From Herbaspirillum frisingense GSF30 (GTDB lineage: Bacteria; Pseudomonadota; Gammaproteobacteria; Burkholderiales; Burkholderiaceae_D), in assembly GCF_000300975.2 (NCBI RefSeq), contig NZ_AEEC02000014.1, positions 60,541 through 124,540 on the forward strand: a DNA stretch of 64,000 bases, in the 5' to 3' direction. This document shows positions 45,709 through 55,963 of the stretch, piece after piece. The position numbers and the translations under genes were made by a program. The notes beneath the pieces are model-generated. The model saw only the letters and a list, made by a program, of their open reading frames with translations, was not told the origin of the DNA and made no database searches. Numbering within the stretch: the stretch's first letter is position 1; each line of letters opens with the position of its first letter.

Positions 45709-46602
45709 ATGAATTCCTCCACCAACACGACCAACACGACGTCCTCCCAGGCCCTGCCCGAACTGCCGCGCTGGCGCACCCTGCGCCGCTTCGCCGGCAA
45801 TCGGCTGGCGCTGATCGGCGCCCTCATCATCGGGCTGCTGATCGTGCTGGCACTGGCCGCGCCACTGCTGGCGCACTACGACCCCATCTTCGACCAGGAC
45901 TACGGCAACCTGCTGGCCGGCCCCAGCGCCGAGCACTGGCTAGGCACCGACGACCTCGGCCGCGACATCTACACCCGCATGCTCTTTGGCTCGCGCATCT
46001 CGCTACAGGCGGCGCTGATCTCGGTGGGGCTGGCGTTTTCCCTGGGCGTGCCCATCGGCATCGTCAGCGGTTACTACCGTGGCGCGGTCGATGCCATCGT
46101 CATGCGCGTCGTCGATGCACTGCAGGCCTTCCCCTCCCTGATCCTGGCGCTGGCACTGGCGGCCGCACTGGGTGGCGGCTTCTACAACGCCATGGTGGCG
46201 GTGGGTATCGGTTTCACGTCGTCCTTCGTGCGCCTGGCGCGCGGCCAGGCCATGACCATCCGCAACCTCGATTACGTGATGGCGGCCCGCTCCATCGGCG
46301 CCGGCCACCTGCGCATCATGTGGCGCTACATCCTGCCCAATTCGCTGGCGCCGCTAGTGATCCAGGCTACCTTCGCCATGGGTACCGCGATCATCGCCGA
46401 AGCCGGCCTGTCCTACCTGGGCCTGGGCGCCAAGCCGGAAGACCCGAGCTGGGGCTCCATGCTGCACATCGCCCAGGGCTACCTGAACACCACGCCGATG
46501 CTGGCCATGTGGCCGGGGCTGGCGATCTTCCTGGTGGTGCTGGGCTTCAACCTGCTGGGCGACGGCATCCGCGAAGTCTTTGATCCAAAACTGAGCCGCT
46601 GA
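45709..46602 (+). CDS. Peptide ABC transporter permease, DppC-type
   Basis: A 297-residue permease of the DppC/GsiD family. The N-terminal OppC-type helix (RFAGNRLALIGALIIGLLIVLALAAPLLA) is followed by the invariant LGTDDLGRDIYTRMLFGSRISL and the EAA loop ARGQAMTIRNLDYVMAARSIGAG. The end FNLLGDGIREVFDPKLSR is typical. It pairs with the DppB-type permease 55 bases upstream to form the channel. Confidence 0.94.
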   Translation: MNSSTNTTNTTSSQALPELPRWRTLRRFAGNRLALIGALIIGLLIVLALAAPLLAHYDPIFDQDYGNLLAGPSAEHWLGTDDLGRDIYTRMLFGSRISLQAALISVGLAFSLGVPIGIVSGYYRGAVDAIVMRVVDALQAFPSLILALALAAALGGGFYNAMVAVGIGFTSSFVRLARGQAMTIRNLDYVMAARSIGAGHLRIMWRYILPNSLAPLVIQATFAMGTAIIAEAGLSYLGLGAKPEDPSWGSMLHIAQGYLNTTPMLAMWPGLAIFLVVLGFNLLGDGIREVFDPKLSR

Positions 46603-46607
46603 TGGCA

Positions 46608-46631
46608 TCACCAAGTGAGTCACCAAGTGAG
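46608..46631 (+). repeat. Perfect 12-bp tandem duplication before the first ATPase gene
   Basis: TCACCAAGTGAG occurs twice in direct tandem. A third, degenerate copy (CCGCCAAGGAAT) follows and supplies the ribosome-binding site AAGGA of the ATPase gene. Each perfect copy holds an in-frame or near-frame GTG, which clouds the exact start. Confidence 0.8.
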
Positions 46632-46647
46632 CCGCCAAGGAATACCC

Positions 46648-47607
<960 letters not shown>

Positions 47608-47617
47608 ATCAAGGCTA

Positions 47618-48571
47618 ATGACGATGAACCCTCCCCTGCTCGAAGTCCACGGACTGAAAAAACATTTCGCCGCCGGCAGCACCACCGTCAAGGCCGTTGA
47701 CGACGTCTCCTTCAGCATTGCAGAAGGCCAGACCCTGGGCCTGGTCGGCGAATCCGGCTGCGGCAAATCCACCACCGGCCGCAGCGTACTGCGCCTGATC
47801 GAACCCACCGAAGGCAGTGTGCGCTTCATGGGCCAGGAAATTACCCTGCTGCCAGCCGGCCCGCTGCGCGCCATGCGCCGCCACATGCAGATGGTGTTCC
47901 AGGACCCCTATGCCTCGCTGAACCCGCGCATGAGCATCGGCGAAGTGCTGGAAGAACCGCTCATCGTGCATGGCCTGCACGACCGCGCCACCCGCAAGCG
48001 CAAGGTGGCCGAGGCACTGGACATGGTGGGTCTGAACCCGGCCTATGCGGCGCGCCATCCGCACGAATTCTCCGGCGGCCAGCGCCAGCGCGTGGGCATC
48101 GCCCGCGCCATCATCACCCGCCCCAGGCTGGTGGTGGCCGACGAAGCCGTCTCGGCGCTGGATGTCTCGATCCAGGCGCAGATCCTCAACCTGCTGCGCG
48201 AACTGCAGCAGGAACTGGGGCTGACCTATCTCTTCGTCTCGCACGACCTGGCCGTGATCCGCCATGTGAGCGACACCATCGGCGTGATGTACCTGGGCCG
48301 CATGGTGGAGCTGGGCGCGCGTGAAGACATCTACGCCCGGCCCAGCCACCCCTATACGCAAGCCCTGCTATCGGCCATCCCGCGTGAACACCCACGCGAG
48401 CAGCGCCAGCGCATCGTGCTGCAGGGAAGCATCCCCAACCCGGCCGCGCCGCCTGCCGGCTGCCACTTCCATCCACGCTGCCCGTCCTGCATGGAAGTCT
48501 GCCAACGTGAAGCGCCGGCCCCGATCAAGCTCAGCCCCACCCATACCGTGGCCTGCCACCTGTATCGCTAA
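47618..48571 (+). CDS. Peptide ABC transporter ATPase, DppF-type
   Basis: A 317-residue ATPase forming a heterodimer with the preceding one. Walker [15 protein letters not shown]-loop MVFQDPYASLNPRMSIGE, signature [16 protein letters not shown], Walker B LVVADEAVSALDV, switch His in FVSHDLAV and the C-terminal Cys-containing Opp extension are all present. The start is ATG 47618 or ATG 47624; AAGG at 47611 fits either. Ten bases after the first ATPase gene. Confidence 0.95.
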   Translation: MTMNPPLLEVHGLKKHFAAGSTTVKAVDDVSFSIAEGQTLGLVGESGCGKSTTGRSVLRLIEPTEGSVRFMGQEITLLPAGPLRAMRRHMQMVFQDPYASLNPRMSIGEVLEEPLIVHGLHDRATRKRKVAEALDMVGLNPAYAARHPHEFSGGQRQRVGIARAIITRPRLVVADEAVSALDVSIQAQILNLLRELQQELGLTYLFVSHDLAVIRHVSDTIGVMYLGRMVELGAREDIYARPSHPYTQALLSAIPREHPREQRQRIVLQGSIPNPAAPPAGCHFHPRCPSCMEVCQREAPAPIKLSPTHTVACHLYR

Positions 48572-48604
48572 AATACACACCTGACCCAAGAACGAGAGAC
48601 CGCC

Positions 48605-50224
48605 ATGCCTGCCTTCCCCGACTTCAGCAGCAACCACTATCCCTACCTCTCGCGCCGCAGTGCGGTCTATGCCCGGCGCGGCATGGTCGCCACCTCGCAG
48701 CCGCTGGCCGCGCAAGCCGGGCTGGAAGTCCTGCAGCGCGGCGGCAATGCCATCGACGCCGCCATCGCCGCAGCCGCCGCGCTGACGGTGGTGGAGCCGA
48801 CCGCCAACGGCATCGGCGGCGATGCCTTCGCCCTGGTCTGGCATGGCGGCAAGCTGCATGGCCTCAACGCCAGCGGCCCCGCACCGCAATCGATCTCAGC
48901 CGACAAGCTCACCGGCGCCAGCCTGAAGGAAGTCCCCAAATACGGCGCCCTGCCGGTGACGGTGCCTGGCACGCCCAGCGCCTGGGCTGCCATGGCCAAG
49001 CGCTTCGGCAAGCTGGCCCTCACCGATTCGATGGCCGGTGCCATCACCCTGGCGCAGGAAGGCTTCCCTGTCTCGCCGATGGTGGCGCACGCCTGGCAGG
49101 TGGCACAACAGAACTTCAAGCGTGAATTCAAGGACGCCCATTTCCAGTCCTGGTTCGACACCTTCTGCATCGATGGAAAGGCGCCGCAAGCCGGCCAGCT
49201 GTGGCGCTCGGCCGGCCATGCCGCGACCCTGCAATCCATCGCCGAGGATGGCGCCGAAGGTTTCTATCGCGGTGAACTGGCTGGCCGTATCGCCGCCTTC
49301 ATCCAGCAAGCCGGCGGCTACATGCAAGCCTCCGACCTGGCCGCCTTCCAGCCGGAATGGGTGGACCCCATCGGCGTGAACTATCGCGGCTACGACGTCT
49401 GGGAAATCCCGCCCAATGGTCACGGCATGGTGGCGCTGATGGCGCTGAACCTGCTGAAGGCCTATGACTTTTCCGAGCGCGACACCCTGGCCACCTACCA
49501 CCGCCAGATCGAAGCCATCAAGCTGGCCTACGCCGATGGCCTGGCGCACATCGCCGACCCGGCCCACATGAAGGTGACGGTGGAGCAGTTGCTCTCCGAC
49601 GCCTATGCCGACGAACGCCGCAAACTCATCGGCGAACGCGCCACCCTGCCGGTGGCCGGCGATCCCTCACGCGGTGGTACGGTCTATCTGTGTACCGCCG
49701 ATGCCGAGGGCAACATGGTGTCCTTCATCCAGAGCAACTACATGGGCTTTGGCTCCGGCCTGGTCGTGCCGGGAACCGGCATCGCCCTGCACAACCGTGG
49801 CAACAACTTCACCCTGGAAGCCGGCCATCCCAACGTACTGGCGCCGGGCAAGCGCCCGTATCACACCATCATCCCCGGCTTCATGACGCGCAACGGTCAG
49901 GCAGTCGGTCCCTTCGGCGTGATGGGCGGCTTCATGCAGCCCCAGGGCCATGTGCAGATGGTGATGAACACGGTCGATTTCGGCCTCAACCCGCAGGCAT
50001 CGCTGGATGCGCCACGCTGGGAATGGGAAAAGGGCAACAAGGTCTCCATCGAACACAGCACCGCCGAACACCTGTTCCGTGGCCTGGGCGGGCTTGGTCA
50101 CGAGGTCTCGTGGTCGGGCAACCAGTTGGGCTTCGGCCGTGGCCAGATCATCTGGCGCAATGACGAAGGTGTCCTGTGCGGCGGTACCGAACCGCGCACC
50201 GATGGCTGCGTGGCGGCCTGGTGA
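48605..50224 (+). CDS. Gamma-glutamyltransferase without signal peptide
   Basis: A 539-residue Ntn-hydrolase of the gamma-glutamyltranspeptidase family, closest in type to YwrD-like members. The GGT domain opens GMVATSQPLAAQAGLEVLQRGGNAIDAAIAA (family start). The autoprocessing site lies at GGTVYLCTADAEGNMVSFIQ, with T359 as predicted nucleophile. A glycine-rich loop and the C-terminal GGTEPRTDGC follow. Unlike the periplasmic GGT of E. coli there is no signal peptide, so it should act in the cytoplasm on compounds imported by the five-gene transporter just upstream. AGAGAC-type ribosome-binding site is weak. Confidence 0.92.
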   Translation: MPAFPDFSSNHYPYLSRRSAVYARRGMVATSQPLAAQAGLEVLQRGGNAIDAAIAAAAALTVVEPTANGIGGDAFALVWHGGKLHGLNASGPAPQSISADKLTGASLKEVPKYGALPVTVPGTPSAWAAMAKRFGKLALTDSMAGAITLAQEGFPVSPMVAHAWQVAQQNFKREFKDAHFQSWFDTFCIDGKAPQAGQLWRSAGHAATLQSIAEDGAEGFYRGELAGRIAAFIQQAGGYMQASDLAAFQPEWVDPIGVNYRGYDVWEIPPNGHGMVALMALNLLKAYDFSERDTLATYHRQIEAIKLAYADGLAHIADPAHMKVTVEQLLSDAYADERRKLIGERATLPVAGDPSRGGTVYLCTADAEGNMVSFIQSNYMGFGSGLVVPGTGIALHNRGNNFTLEAGHPNVLAPGKRPYHTIIPGFMTRNGQAVGPFGVMGGFMQPQGHVQMVMNTVDFGLNPQASLDAPRWEWEKGNKVSIEHSTAEHLFRGLGGLGHEVSWSGNQLGFGRGQIIWRNDEGVLCGGTEPRTDGCVAAW

Positions 50225-50237
50225 GGATGCGACCATC

Positions 50238-51038
50238 GTGAAGAGCGTGGCTGCCCCCTCCCCCCTGCCGCCGACGGCCGAGGCCATCGACGTGGCCGAG
50301 CCCGACGGCGACGATGCGCTGGTGCGCAGCGGCTCCCTGCCCGAGTATGTCTACGCCCAGCTGCGGCAGGACATCTTCGACATGCGGCTGCTGCCCGGCG
50401 ACCAGATCACCGAGACCGAAATCGCCGCCTACTTCAAGGTCTCGCGCACGCCGGTGCGACAAGCCCTGCAGCGCCTGCAGAACGATGGCCTGATGCAGGG
50501 CTACGTGCGCGGTGGCTGGGAGATCGTGCCGATTGATTTCAAGCGCTTTTCCGACCTCTATGAAATGCGCAAGCTCATCGAGACCCACGCCGTGCGCCGC
50601 CTGTGCGCCCAGGCCGGCGACCAGAGCGTGCTGGCCGGCCTGCGCGCCTCCTGGTGCGTGCCGGAGCAGGCCCGCGAGCTGGATGGCCCCAAGGCCGCAC
50701 AGCTCGATGAAGTGTTCCACCAGACCCTGGTGCGCGCGGCCGGCAACCAGGAGATGGCCGATACCTTCGACCGCCTGACCGACCGCATCCGCATCGTGCG
50801 CCGCCTGGATTTCCTCTATGGCGATTGCCTGCACTCGACCTACGAGGAGCATGCCGCCATCCTAGACTGCATCGCAGCCGGCGATGCCGACGCGGCACAG
50901 CAGATCATGGGAGAGCACATCGACGGTAGCCATGCCGAGGTCAACCAGATCACCCTGCACCGCCTGCACAGCGCCCGGGCGACTGCCACCACCAAGCCCC
51001 CGGCCTATGTATCGGTGCGGGTGCGGCGTTCGTTCTGA
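50238..51038 (+). CDS. GntR-family regulator, FCD (FadR) subfamily
   Basis: A 266-residue repressor or activator. An N-terminal winged helix (about residues 33-100: VYAQLRQDIFDMRLLPGDQITETEIAAYFKVSRTPVRQAL spans the motif) is followed by the FCD ligand domain with metal-binding histidines (FHQTLVRAAGN, EEHAAILDCIAAGD). Start chosen at GTG 50238, 13 bases after the GGT stop, with GAGGA upstream. Its place at the end of the cluster suggests it controls the operon; TTGTATACAT at 43012 is a candidate site. Confidence 0.9.
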   Translation: MKSVAAPSPLPPTAEAIDVAEPDGDDALVRSGSLPEYVYAQLRQDIFDMRLLPGDQITETEIAAYFKVSRTPVRQALQRLQNDGLMQGYVRGGWEIVPIDFKRFSDLYEMRKLIETHAVRRLCAQAGDQSVLAGLRASWCVPEQARELDGPKAAQLDEVFHQTLVRAAGNQEMADTFDRLTDRIRIVRRLDFLYGDCLHSTYEEHAAILDCIAAGDADAAQQIMGEHIDGSHAEVNQITLHRLHSARATATTKPPAYVSVRVRRSF

Positions 51039-51122
51039 CCGCTGCTGACCCCGCCTGAAAAGACCGCGGTGCTGTGTTAGGCTTTCCGCTTCGTCATCAA
51101 TCTACCGAGCGGGGAGACACGC

Positions 51123-52016
51123 ATGAAAGTTGCAGTGATGGGCGCGGGTGCAGTGGGCTGTTATTTTGCCGGAATGCTGGCGCGCGCCGGACATGAGGTG
51201 GTCCTGGTGGGCCGCCCCCAGCACGTGGAGGCCTTCAATACCCGTGGCCTGCGGCTGGAAGCCAAGACCTTCGATGAGACCATCCCCGTCAAGGCCAGCA
51301 CCGATCCCGCCATTGTCGCCGGCGCCGAGCTGGTGCTGTTCTGCGTCAAGTCTCCTGATACCGAAACTGCCGGCGCGCAACTGCGCCCCTACCTGGGCGC
51401 CGATACGCTGGTGCTGACATTGCAGAACGGCACCGACAATGCCGAGCGCCTGCGCACCGTGATCCCGCAACCGGTGTCGGCGGCGGTAGTCTACGTCGCC
51501 ACCGAAATGGCCGGCCCCGGCCACGTCAAGCACCACGGACGCGGCGAACTGGTGATCGAACCGGCTGCCCGCAGCCGGGCTGCGGCCGATGCCCTGATCG
51601 CCGCTGGCGTGCCCACCGAGATTTCCGACAATGTGCGTGGCGCCCTGTGGCTAAAGCTGATCATCAACTGCGCCTACAACGCCCTCTCCGCCATCGCGCA
51701 ACTGCCCTACGGCAAGCTGGTGGAAGGCGTGGGCGTGCCGGAGGTGATGGCCCACCTGGTGGCCGAATGCAAGGCCGTGGCCGCTGCCGAAGGCGTGACC
51801 CTGGCCGGCGACGTCGACACCGCCGTACGCAAGATCATCGAGACCATGCCCTCCCAGTTCTCCTCGACCGCGCAGGACCTGGCACGCGGCAAGCCCAGCG
51901 AAATCGACCATCTGAACGGCTTCATCGTCCGGCGCGGCCAGGCCCATGGGCTGTCCACACCGGTCAACCTGACCGTGCATGCGCTGGTCAAGCTGATCGA
52001 GAGCAAGGTGAAGTGA
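51123..52016 (+). CDS. panE: 2-dehydropantoate 2-reductase
   Basis: An NADPH-dependent ketopantoate reductase (pantothenate and CoA synthesis), 297 residues. The N-terminal Rossmann motif is GAGAVGCYFAGML. The C-terminal domain includes LWLKLIINCAYNALSAI and SQFSSTAQDLARGKPSEIDHLNGFI. Many genomes carry several PanE/ApbA paralogues, so this copy could reduce another 2-oxo acid. Own promoter likely; 84 bases after the GntR gene. GGGGAG precedes the ATG. Confidence 0.9.
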   Translation: MKVAVMGAGAVGCYFAGMLARAGHEVVLVGRPQHVEAFNTRGLRLEAKTFDETIPVKASTDPAIVAGAELVLFCVKSPDTETAGAQLRPYLGADTLVLTLQNGTDNAERLRTVIPQPVSAAVVYVATEMAGPGHVKHHGRGELVIEPAARSRAAADALIAAGVPTEISDNVRGALWLKLIINCAYNALSAIAQLPYGKLVEGVGVPEVMAHLVAECKAVAAAEGVTLAGDVDTAVRKIIETMPSQFSSTAQDLARGKPSEIDHLNGFIVRRGQAHGLSTPVNLTVHALVKLIESKVK

Positions 52017-52042
52017 CTACGAGGCAAACCAGGGCGGACACC

Positions 52043-52522
52043 TTAGCCGAATAGCCGGGCGTCGAACTGGAAGAGCTGCTTTTCCACGACCCTGACACCG
52101 GCCATCTGCGGATGCAGGGGATTGAGCAGGAGGTTGAAATCGGTGGGACTGACCACTGATGGCACCTTCATGACAAGCTGCTTCCCCTGCTCGATCCAGT
52201 GCTTCCCGATGGCCGCCGTGCTGGCCGGATCGCGGGTGATGTCGGACCAGTCCGGTGGCAGCTCCGGAACATAGGCCTTGCGCACCTCGGCCTGCGGCAA
52301 CTCCAGCACGACCAGGTAGAAGTTGGCGCGTGGCATCAGCCCGGCCATGTGGACCAGGGATTCCAGCAGCGCCGTGGAGGCGCTACAGCAGGTATAGAGC
52401 ACCCGCAGGCCACGCGGATTCCAGCGACCGCCACTCAAGGCAGCGCCATTGCCGGAAAGATCATCAGCCGCATAATGCCCCGGTTTTTCCTTGGCGAGCC
52501 GGTAAACACGGGTGACACTCAA
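52043..52522 (-). CDS. RES-domain toxin (NAD+ phosphorylase family)
   Basis: The toxin of a RES-Xre pair; family members deplete NAD+. The 159-residue protein has the RES core GGRWNPRGLRVLYTCCSAST and ALLESLVHM. The predicted catalytic residues are R33, Y43 and E54, and a serine near 122-125 (VPSVVSPTDFN). The start codon is apparently TTG at 52522, overlapping the stop of the antitoxin as TTGA, which would make toxin translation depend on that of the antitoxin. No ATG lies nearby in frame. Confidence 0.92.
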   Translation of the reverse strand: MSVTRVYRLAKEKPGHYAADDLSGNGAALSGGRWNPRGLRVLYTCCSASTALLESLVHMAGLMPRANFYLVVLELPQAEVRKAYVPELPPDWSDITRDPASTAAIGKHWIEQGKQLVMKVPSVVSPTDFNLLLNPLHPQMAGVRVVEKQLFQFDARLFG

Positions 52523-52992
52523 GCCGCCACCCCGAAGGCGATACGGCTCAGGATATCGCGGACCCGGTCATAGCCCGGCTGCGTATCGAGTACCTCCAGC
52601 GGCGTCATGCCGCCCAGGGTGGCATTGGGACGACACATCCACTGCGCCGCCAGTGCTTCATCCTCGAAGACATCGGCGGCCTGTTCGCGGACGTAGAGCA
52701 CGCGTGCGATGCGGTCCGATTCAGGCCCCGAGAGGCGTTCCTTGCGTGAAATCTTGCGCAGAATGGTCGAACTGGGCAGGCCCAGCCCGGCCAGCAGCGT
52801 CTGCAGGGGAACCTGCAACAGTTCCTTGGCAACGCGCTCGGCGATGATAGCCTCCATGCCATCGCGGATGGTCCGCCCCTGGCTGATCGGGTCCATGCTG
52901 GCGAAACGTTCGAAATCATGCGGCCTGGCACCCAGGCCATGCGTCACTTTCGCGGAAGCGGATGCACGGACGGCGGCGGATCGTGTTGCCAT
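52519..52992 (-). CDS. Xre/MbcA/ParS-type antitoxin (DUF2384)
   Basis: The antitoxin of the RES toxin. The 157-residue product has an N-terminal Xre-like helix-turn-helix (about residues 55-110, including LLAGLGLPSSTILRKISRKE) and a C-terminal DUF2384 domain (about 112-155: FEDEALAAQWMCRPNATLGG) with the toxin-blocking tail. ATG 52992 has GAGAGG seven bases upstream. The gene precedes the toxin, with a four-base overlap, the usual order for RES-Xre systems. It probably represses its own promoter through the repeated CCAAATGAGA sites. Confidence 0.92.
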   Translation of the reverse strand: MATRSAAVRASASAKVTHGLGARPHDFERFASMDPISQGRTIRDGMEAIIAERVAKELLQVPLQTLLAGLGLPSSTILRKISRKERLSGPESDRIARVLYVREQAADVFEDEALAAQWMCRPNATLGGMTPLEVLDTQPGYDRVRDILSRIAFGVAA

Positions 52993-52999
52993 GGTCAAC

Positions 53000-53073
53000 C
53001 TCTCATTTGGTCAGTTTCACTCTCTCATCTTAGAACCTTCCCAAATGAGAGTCAACAAACTACCAAATGAGAA
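53000..53073 (-). promoter_or_regulatory. Promoter and repeated operator of the RES-Xre pair
   Basis: On the minus strand a -35 TTGACT (53050-53055) and a -10 TAAGAT (53027-53032) are separated by 17 bases. Three copies of ACCAAATGAGA or its complement surround it: 53000-53010 (inverted), 53041-53051 and 53062-53072; the first two form a perfect 11-bp inverted repeat. The middle copy lies in the promoter spacer, so binding would block polymerase. Confidence 0.8.
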
Positions 53074-53076
53074 AGC

Positions 53077-53922
53077 CTAGCGCAGCATGGCCGACATCGC
53101 CGACAAGCTGTTGAGCACGCGCACCGCATACTCCGCCGTCGGCGCATCGAACTCGACGGTGACATTGTCGCTGCGCTCCAGGATGGGCAACTGGCTGAAC
53201 AGGTCGGCCAGCGCCACGGACTGCACCTGCAGGCGACACCGCAGTGGTCCGCGCAAGGGCAGTACCGGCATCGACGCCGGCTGCGCCAGCAGGCTGGTCA
53301 CTGCCTGCCGGGCGCGCTCTTCCAGCAACACGCAAGATTGTTGAGGGGTCAGCGAATCGCCACTGTTGGCGCCATAGGCTTTCTTGGTCTCGGCAAAGAC
53401 CGCGTGGGGATACAGCGGCTGGTTTTCCTCGATGAAGGCATCGTCCCCGCTGCCGAAGATCACCGGCACGCCATGCTCGGCAGCCAGTGCGCCATAGAGG
53501 CCGGCCTCGCCCATCTCTTGCCCGCCCAGCCAGACCCGGGCAAAGGCAAAGCTGTTGGTGGTGTGCGCGAGGATGCCGCGCCCCCGGGCGCGCGAGTGGT
53601 AACCCACCAGCATCACGGCATCGATCTCCTGGTCCACGCCACCCATCATGCCCAGCACGCGGGGCTTGCCCAGCACCATGCGGGCCTGCGGATGCAGCAG
53701 GTCCGGCAACAGATTGCGGAAGCCGCCATGTGAGTCATTGACCTTGATGCCGGTGGCACCGGCCGCCAGGGCGCCGCGGATGACAGCGTTGGCTTCTTCG
53801 GTCATCCAGCGCCGGGCGCGTTCATATTCGCCGTTGCCGGCACGGGTCTGCTCGACGTGAAAAACCCCGGCCACGCCTTCGATATCGACGGAAACCAGAA
53901 TGTTGGCGCGTTTGCCAGTCAT
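53077..53922 (-). CDS. D-aminopeptidase, M55 family (DppA type)
   Basis: A zinc-dependent D-aminopeptidase of 281 residues, related to Bacillus DppA, which releases D-Ala from peptides. The metal residues are visible: D13 and E15 (SVDIEG), H65 (NDSHGG), a histidine in LVGYHSRA, and a Glu in MGEAGLYG. No signal peptide, so cytoplasmic. It is last in an operon of a GsiABCD-type importer and other peptidases, which suggests use of D-amino-acid-containing peptides such as cell-wall fragments. Confidence 0.9.
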   Translation of the reverse strand: MTGKRANILVSVDIEGVAGVFHVEQTRAGNGEYERARRWMTEEANAVIRGALAAGATGIKVNDSHGGFRNLLPDLLHPQARMVLGKPRVLGMMGGVDQEIDAVMLVGYHSRARGRGILAHTTNSFAFARVWLGGQEMGEAGLYGALAAEHGVPVIFGSGDDAFIEENQPLYPHAVFAETKKAYGANSGDSLTPQQSCVLLEERARQAVTSLLAQPASMPVLPLRGPLRCRLQVQSVALADLFSQLPILERSDNVTVEFDAPTAEYAVRVLNSLSAMSAMLR

Positions 53923-53946
53923 GAAAATCTCGCTACGGTAAGTCGT

Positions 53947-54975
53947 TCAGTTCAATGCCGCCAACCGCTCGCGCAGGCTGACGCGCACATGGCCGTCGCG
54001 GCCGTATACCGTCTCGGCGGCAAAGAGCGCATGGACGATGGCCTGCTCCACGCTGTCGGCGGCAGCATGGAACAGCGGGTCCAGCAGGTGATCGGCCAGC
54101 AGCGCCATGTGCACGCACTCGGCCTCGGCCCCGATCTGCTGCGCGGTCGAAAACGCCAGGGCGATATCGCCGCTGCCGTGCCCATAGGCCGATCCGGTCC
54201 GGGCCAGCCCGGCACCGGCCCGTACGGCCAGGCGCTTCAACTGGCGCGCATCCAGCGGCGCATCAGTGGCCAGGATGATGATGATGGAGCCCTTCTCGGG
54301 GGCGGCATCCGGCGGCTCTGCAGCGGCCAGGCGCGCGCCCAGCGGATCGCCGGCCAGGATCAGCTCGGGCAGGCGACCGAAGTTGGACAGCACCAGCGCC
54401 CCCACGGTGTAGCCCTGCCCGGCGGCGCCGACAACGGCTACCCGGGAAGCCGTCCCGATCCCGCCCTTCAGGCCGAAGCTGGACATGCCGCGCCCGGCGC
54501 CCACCGATCCTTGGGCCACCTCAGATGAAACTGCCTGCAGGGCCGCATCGAAATGCGCCGGCTGCACCGCCATCGCCTGCAGATCGTTGAGATAGCCGTC
54601 ATTGCATTCCAGCACCAGCGGATTGACGGTGGGCAGGCTGCGCCCGCATTGCGGGTTGGCACGCAGGGTGTGGGCGATCTGGGCGTTGAGCAGCGTGCCG
54701 ACGGCGAAGGTGTTGGACAGCGCAATCGGCGTCTCCAGCAGGCCCAGCTCTTCCAGTTGCACCAGTCCGGCACTCTTGCCGAAGCCGTTGATGACCGCCG
54801 CGGCCGCCGGCAGGCGGTGGGTGAACAGGTTGCCGCCATGCGGCGCAATCACGGTCACCCCGGTCTGTACCGGGCCGTCATCGAGGGTGCAATGGCCGAC
54901 GGTCACGCCGGCCACGTCGGTGATGCTGTTACGCGGGCCGGCGGCAAGCCGGCCAATGTGCGGTAGCGTCGACAT
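53947..54975 (-). CDS. P1/S58-family aminopeptidase (DmpA type)
   Basis: An Ntn-type L-aminopeptidase/D-esterase of 342 residues. The family text includes NSITDVAGVTVGHCTL, GSVGAGRGMSSFGLKGGIGTASRV (the region of self-cleavage and nucleophile), and the C-terminal HALFAAETVYG. No signal peptide. ATG 54975 has GAGG seven bases upstream; the frame is open to 55014. It lies 24 bases upstream of the M55 D-aminopeptidase gene, and together they could process D- and L-amino-acid peptides imported by the adjacent transporter. Confidence 0.88.
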   Translation of the reverse strand: MSTLPHIGRLAAGPRNSITDVAGVTVGHCTLDDGPVQTGVTVIAPHGGNLFTHRLPAAAAVINGFGKSAGLVQLEELGLLETPIALSNTFAVGTLLNAQIAHTLRANPQCGRSLPTVNPLVLECNDGYLNDLQAMAVQPAHFDAALQAVSSEVAQGSVGAGRGMSSFGLKGGIGTASRVAVVGAAGQGYTVGALVLSNFGRLPELILAGDPLGARLAAAEPPDAAPEKGSIIIILATDAPLDARQLKRLAVRAGAGLARTGSAYGHGSGDIALAFSTAQQIGAEAECVHMALLADHLLDPLFHAAADSVEQAIVHALFAAETVYGRDGHVRVSLRERLAALN

Positions 54976-55010
54976 AGACGACCTCGTCACAAGCGGCAGG
55001 CCCATCGCCA

Positions 55011-55955
55011 TCAACGCTGATCGATCTTGGGATCGAGCGCGTCACGCAGGCCATCGCCCAGCAGGTTGAAAGCCAGCACGGTGAGGAAGATGGCGATGCT
55101 GGGCACCAGCGCCACGTGCGGCGAGGTCACCATGTCCGCGCGGGCTTCGTTCAACATCAGGCCCCACTCCGGCGTGGGCGATTGCGCACCCAGGCCGAGG
55201 AAGGACAGCCCGGCGGCAGTAATGATGGAGGTGCCGATGCGCATGGTGAAATACACCACGATGGCCGAGATGGTGCCAGGGAAGATGTGCTTCCACATGA
55301 TGGTGGTATCGGACGCACCGATGCTGCGGGTAGCCTCGATATAGGTCAGGTTCTTCAATTGCAGGGTATTGCCACGCACCAGGCGGGCAAAGGCCGGGAT
55401 GCTGAACACCGACACCGAGATGATGACGTTGATCATGCCGCCACCCAGGATGGCGACGATGCCGATGGCCAGCAGGATGCCGGGGAAGGCGAACAGCACG
55501 TCGCAGATACGCATGGTGATGCGGTCCCACCAACCCTCGTAGTAGCCGGCCAGCAAGCCGAAGACGGTGCCGATCACGGCGCCGATGGCCACCGAGAAGA
55601 AACCCGAGGCCAGCGAAATGCGTGCGCCCATCAGGATGCGGCTGAAGATGTCACGGCCCAGCGAGTCCACACCGAACCAGTGGGTCCAGGTCGGCGGCGA
55701 GTTCAGGGCGTCGTAATCGAAGAAGTTCTCGGCATCGAACGGCACGATCCAGGGGGCCAGGATGGCGACCAGGATCAGCAGCAGGATGAACACGCCGGCA
55801 TAGACGGCCAGGCGCTGCTTCTTGAACTTGCGCCAGAATTCGCGCCACGGGGTGCGGATCTTCTGGCCAGAGGCCGTGACCGCGGCGGGATCGGGCGGCG
55901 GCAAAGGCGCGCCGGTTTCGGAGGTGGTTGCCAGAGGCGAATTGGAGAGCGACAT
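55011..55955 (-). CDS. gsiD: Glutathione/peptide ABC transporter permease GsiD
   Basis: A 314-residue DppC-type permease. OppC helix ([21 protein letters not shown]), [22 protein letters not shown], and the EAA loop [23 protein letters not shown] are present, and the end [19 protein letters not shown] is typical. Start ATG 55955 follows GAGGGG. It begins 8 bases after the gsiC stop; both share an operon. Confidence 0.92.
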   Translation of the reverse strand: MSLSNSPLATTSETGAPLPPPDPAAVTASGQKIRTPWREFWRKFKKQRLAVYAGVFILLLILVAILAPWIVPFDAENFFDYDALNSPPTWTHWFGVDSLGRDIFSRILMGARISLASGFFSVAIGAVIGTVFGLLAGYYEGWWDRITMRICDVLFAFPGILLAIGIVAILGGGMINVIISVSVFSIPAFARLVRGNTLQLKNLTYIEATRSIGASDTTIMWKHIFPGTISAIVVYFTMRIGTSIITAAGLSFLGLGAQSPTPEWGLMLNEARADMVTSPHVALVPSIAIFLTVLAFNLLGDGLRDALDPKIDQR

Positions 55956-55963
55956 GATTCCCC

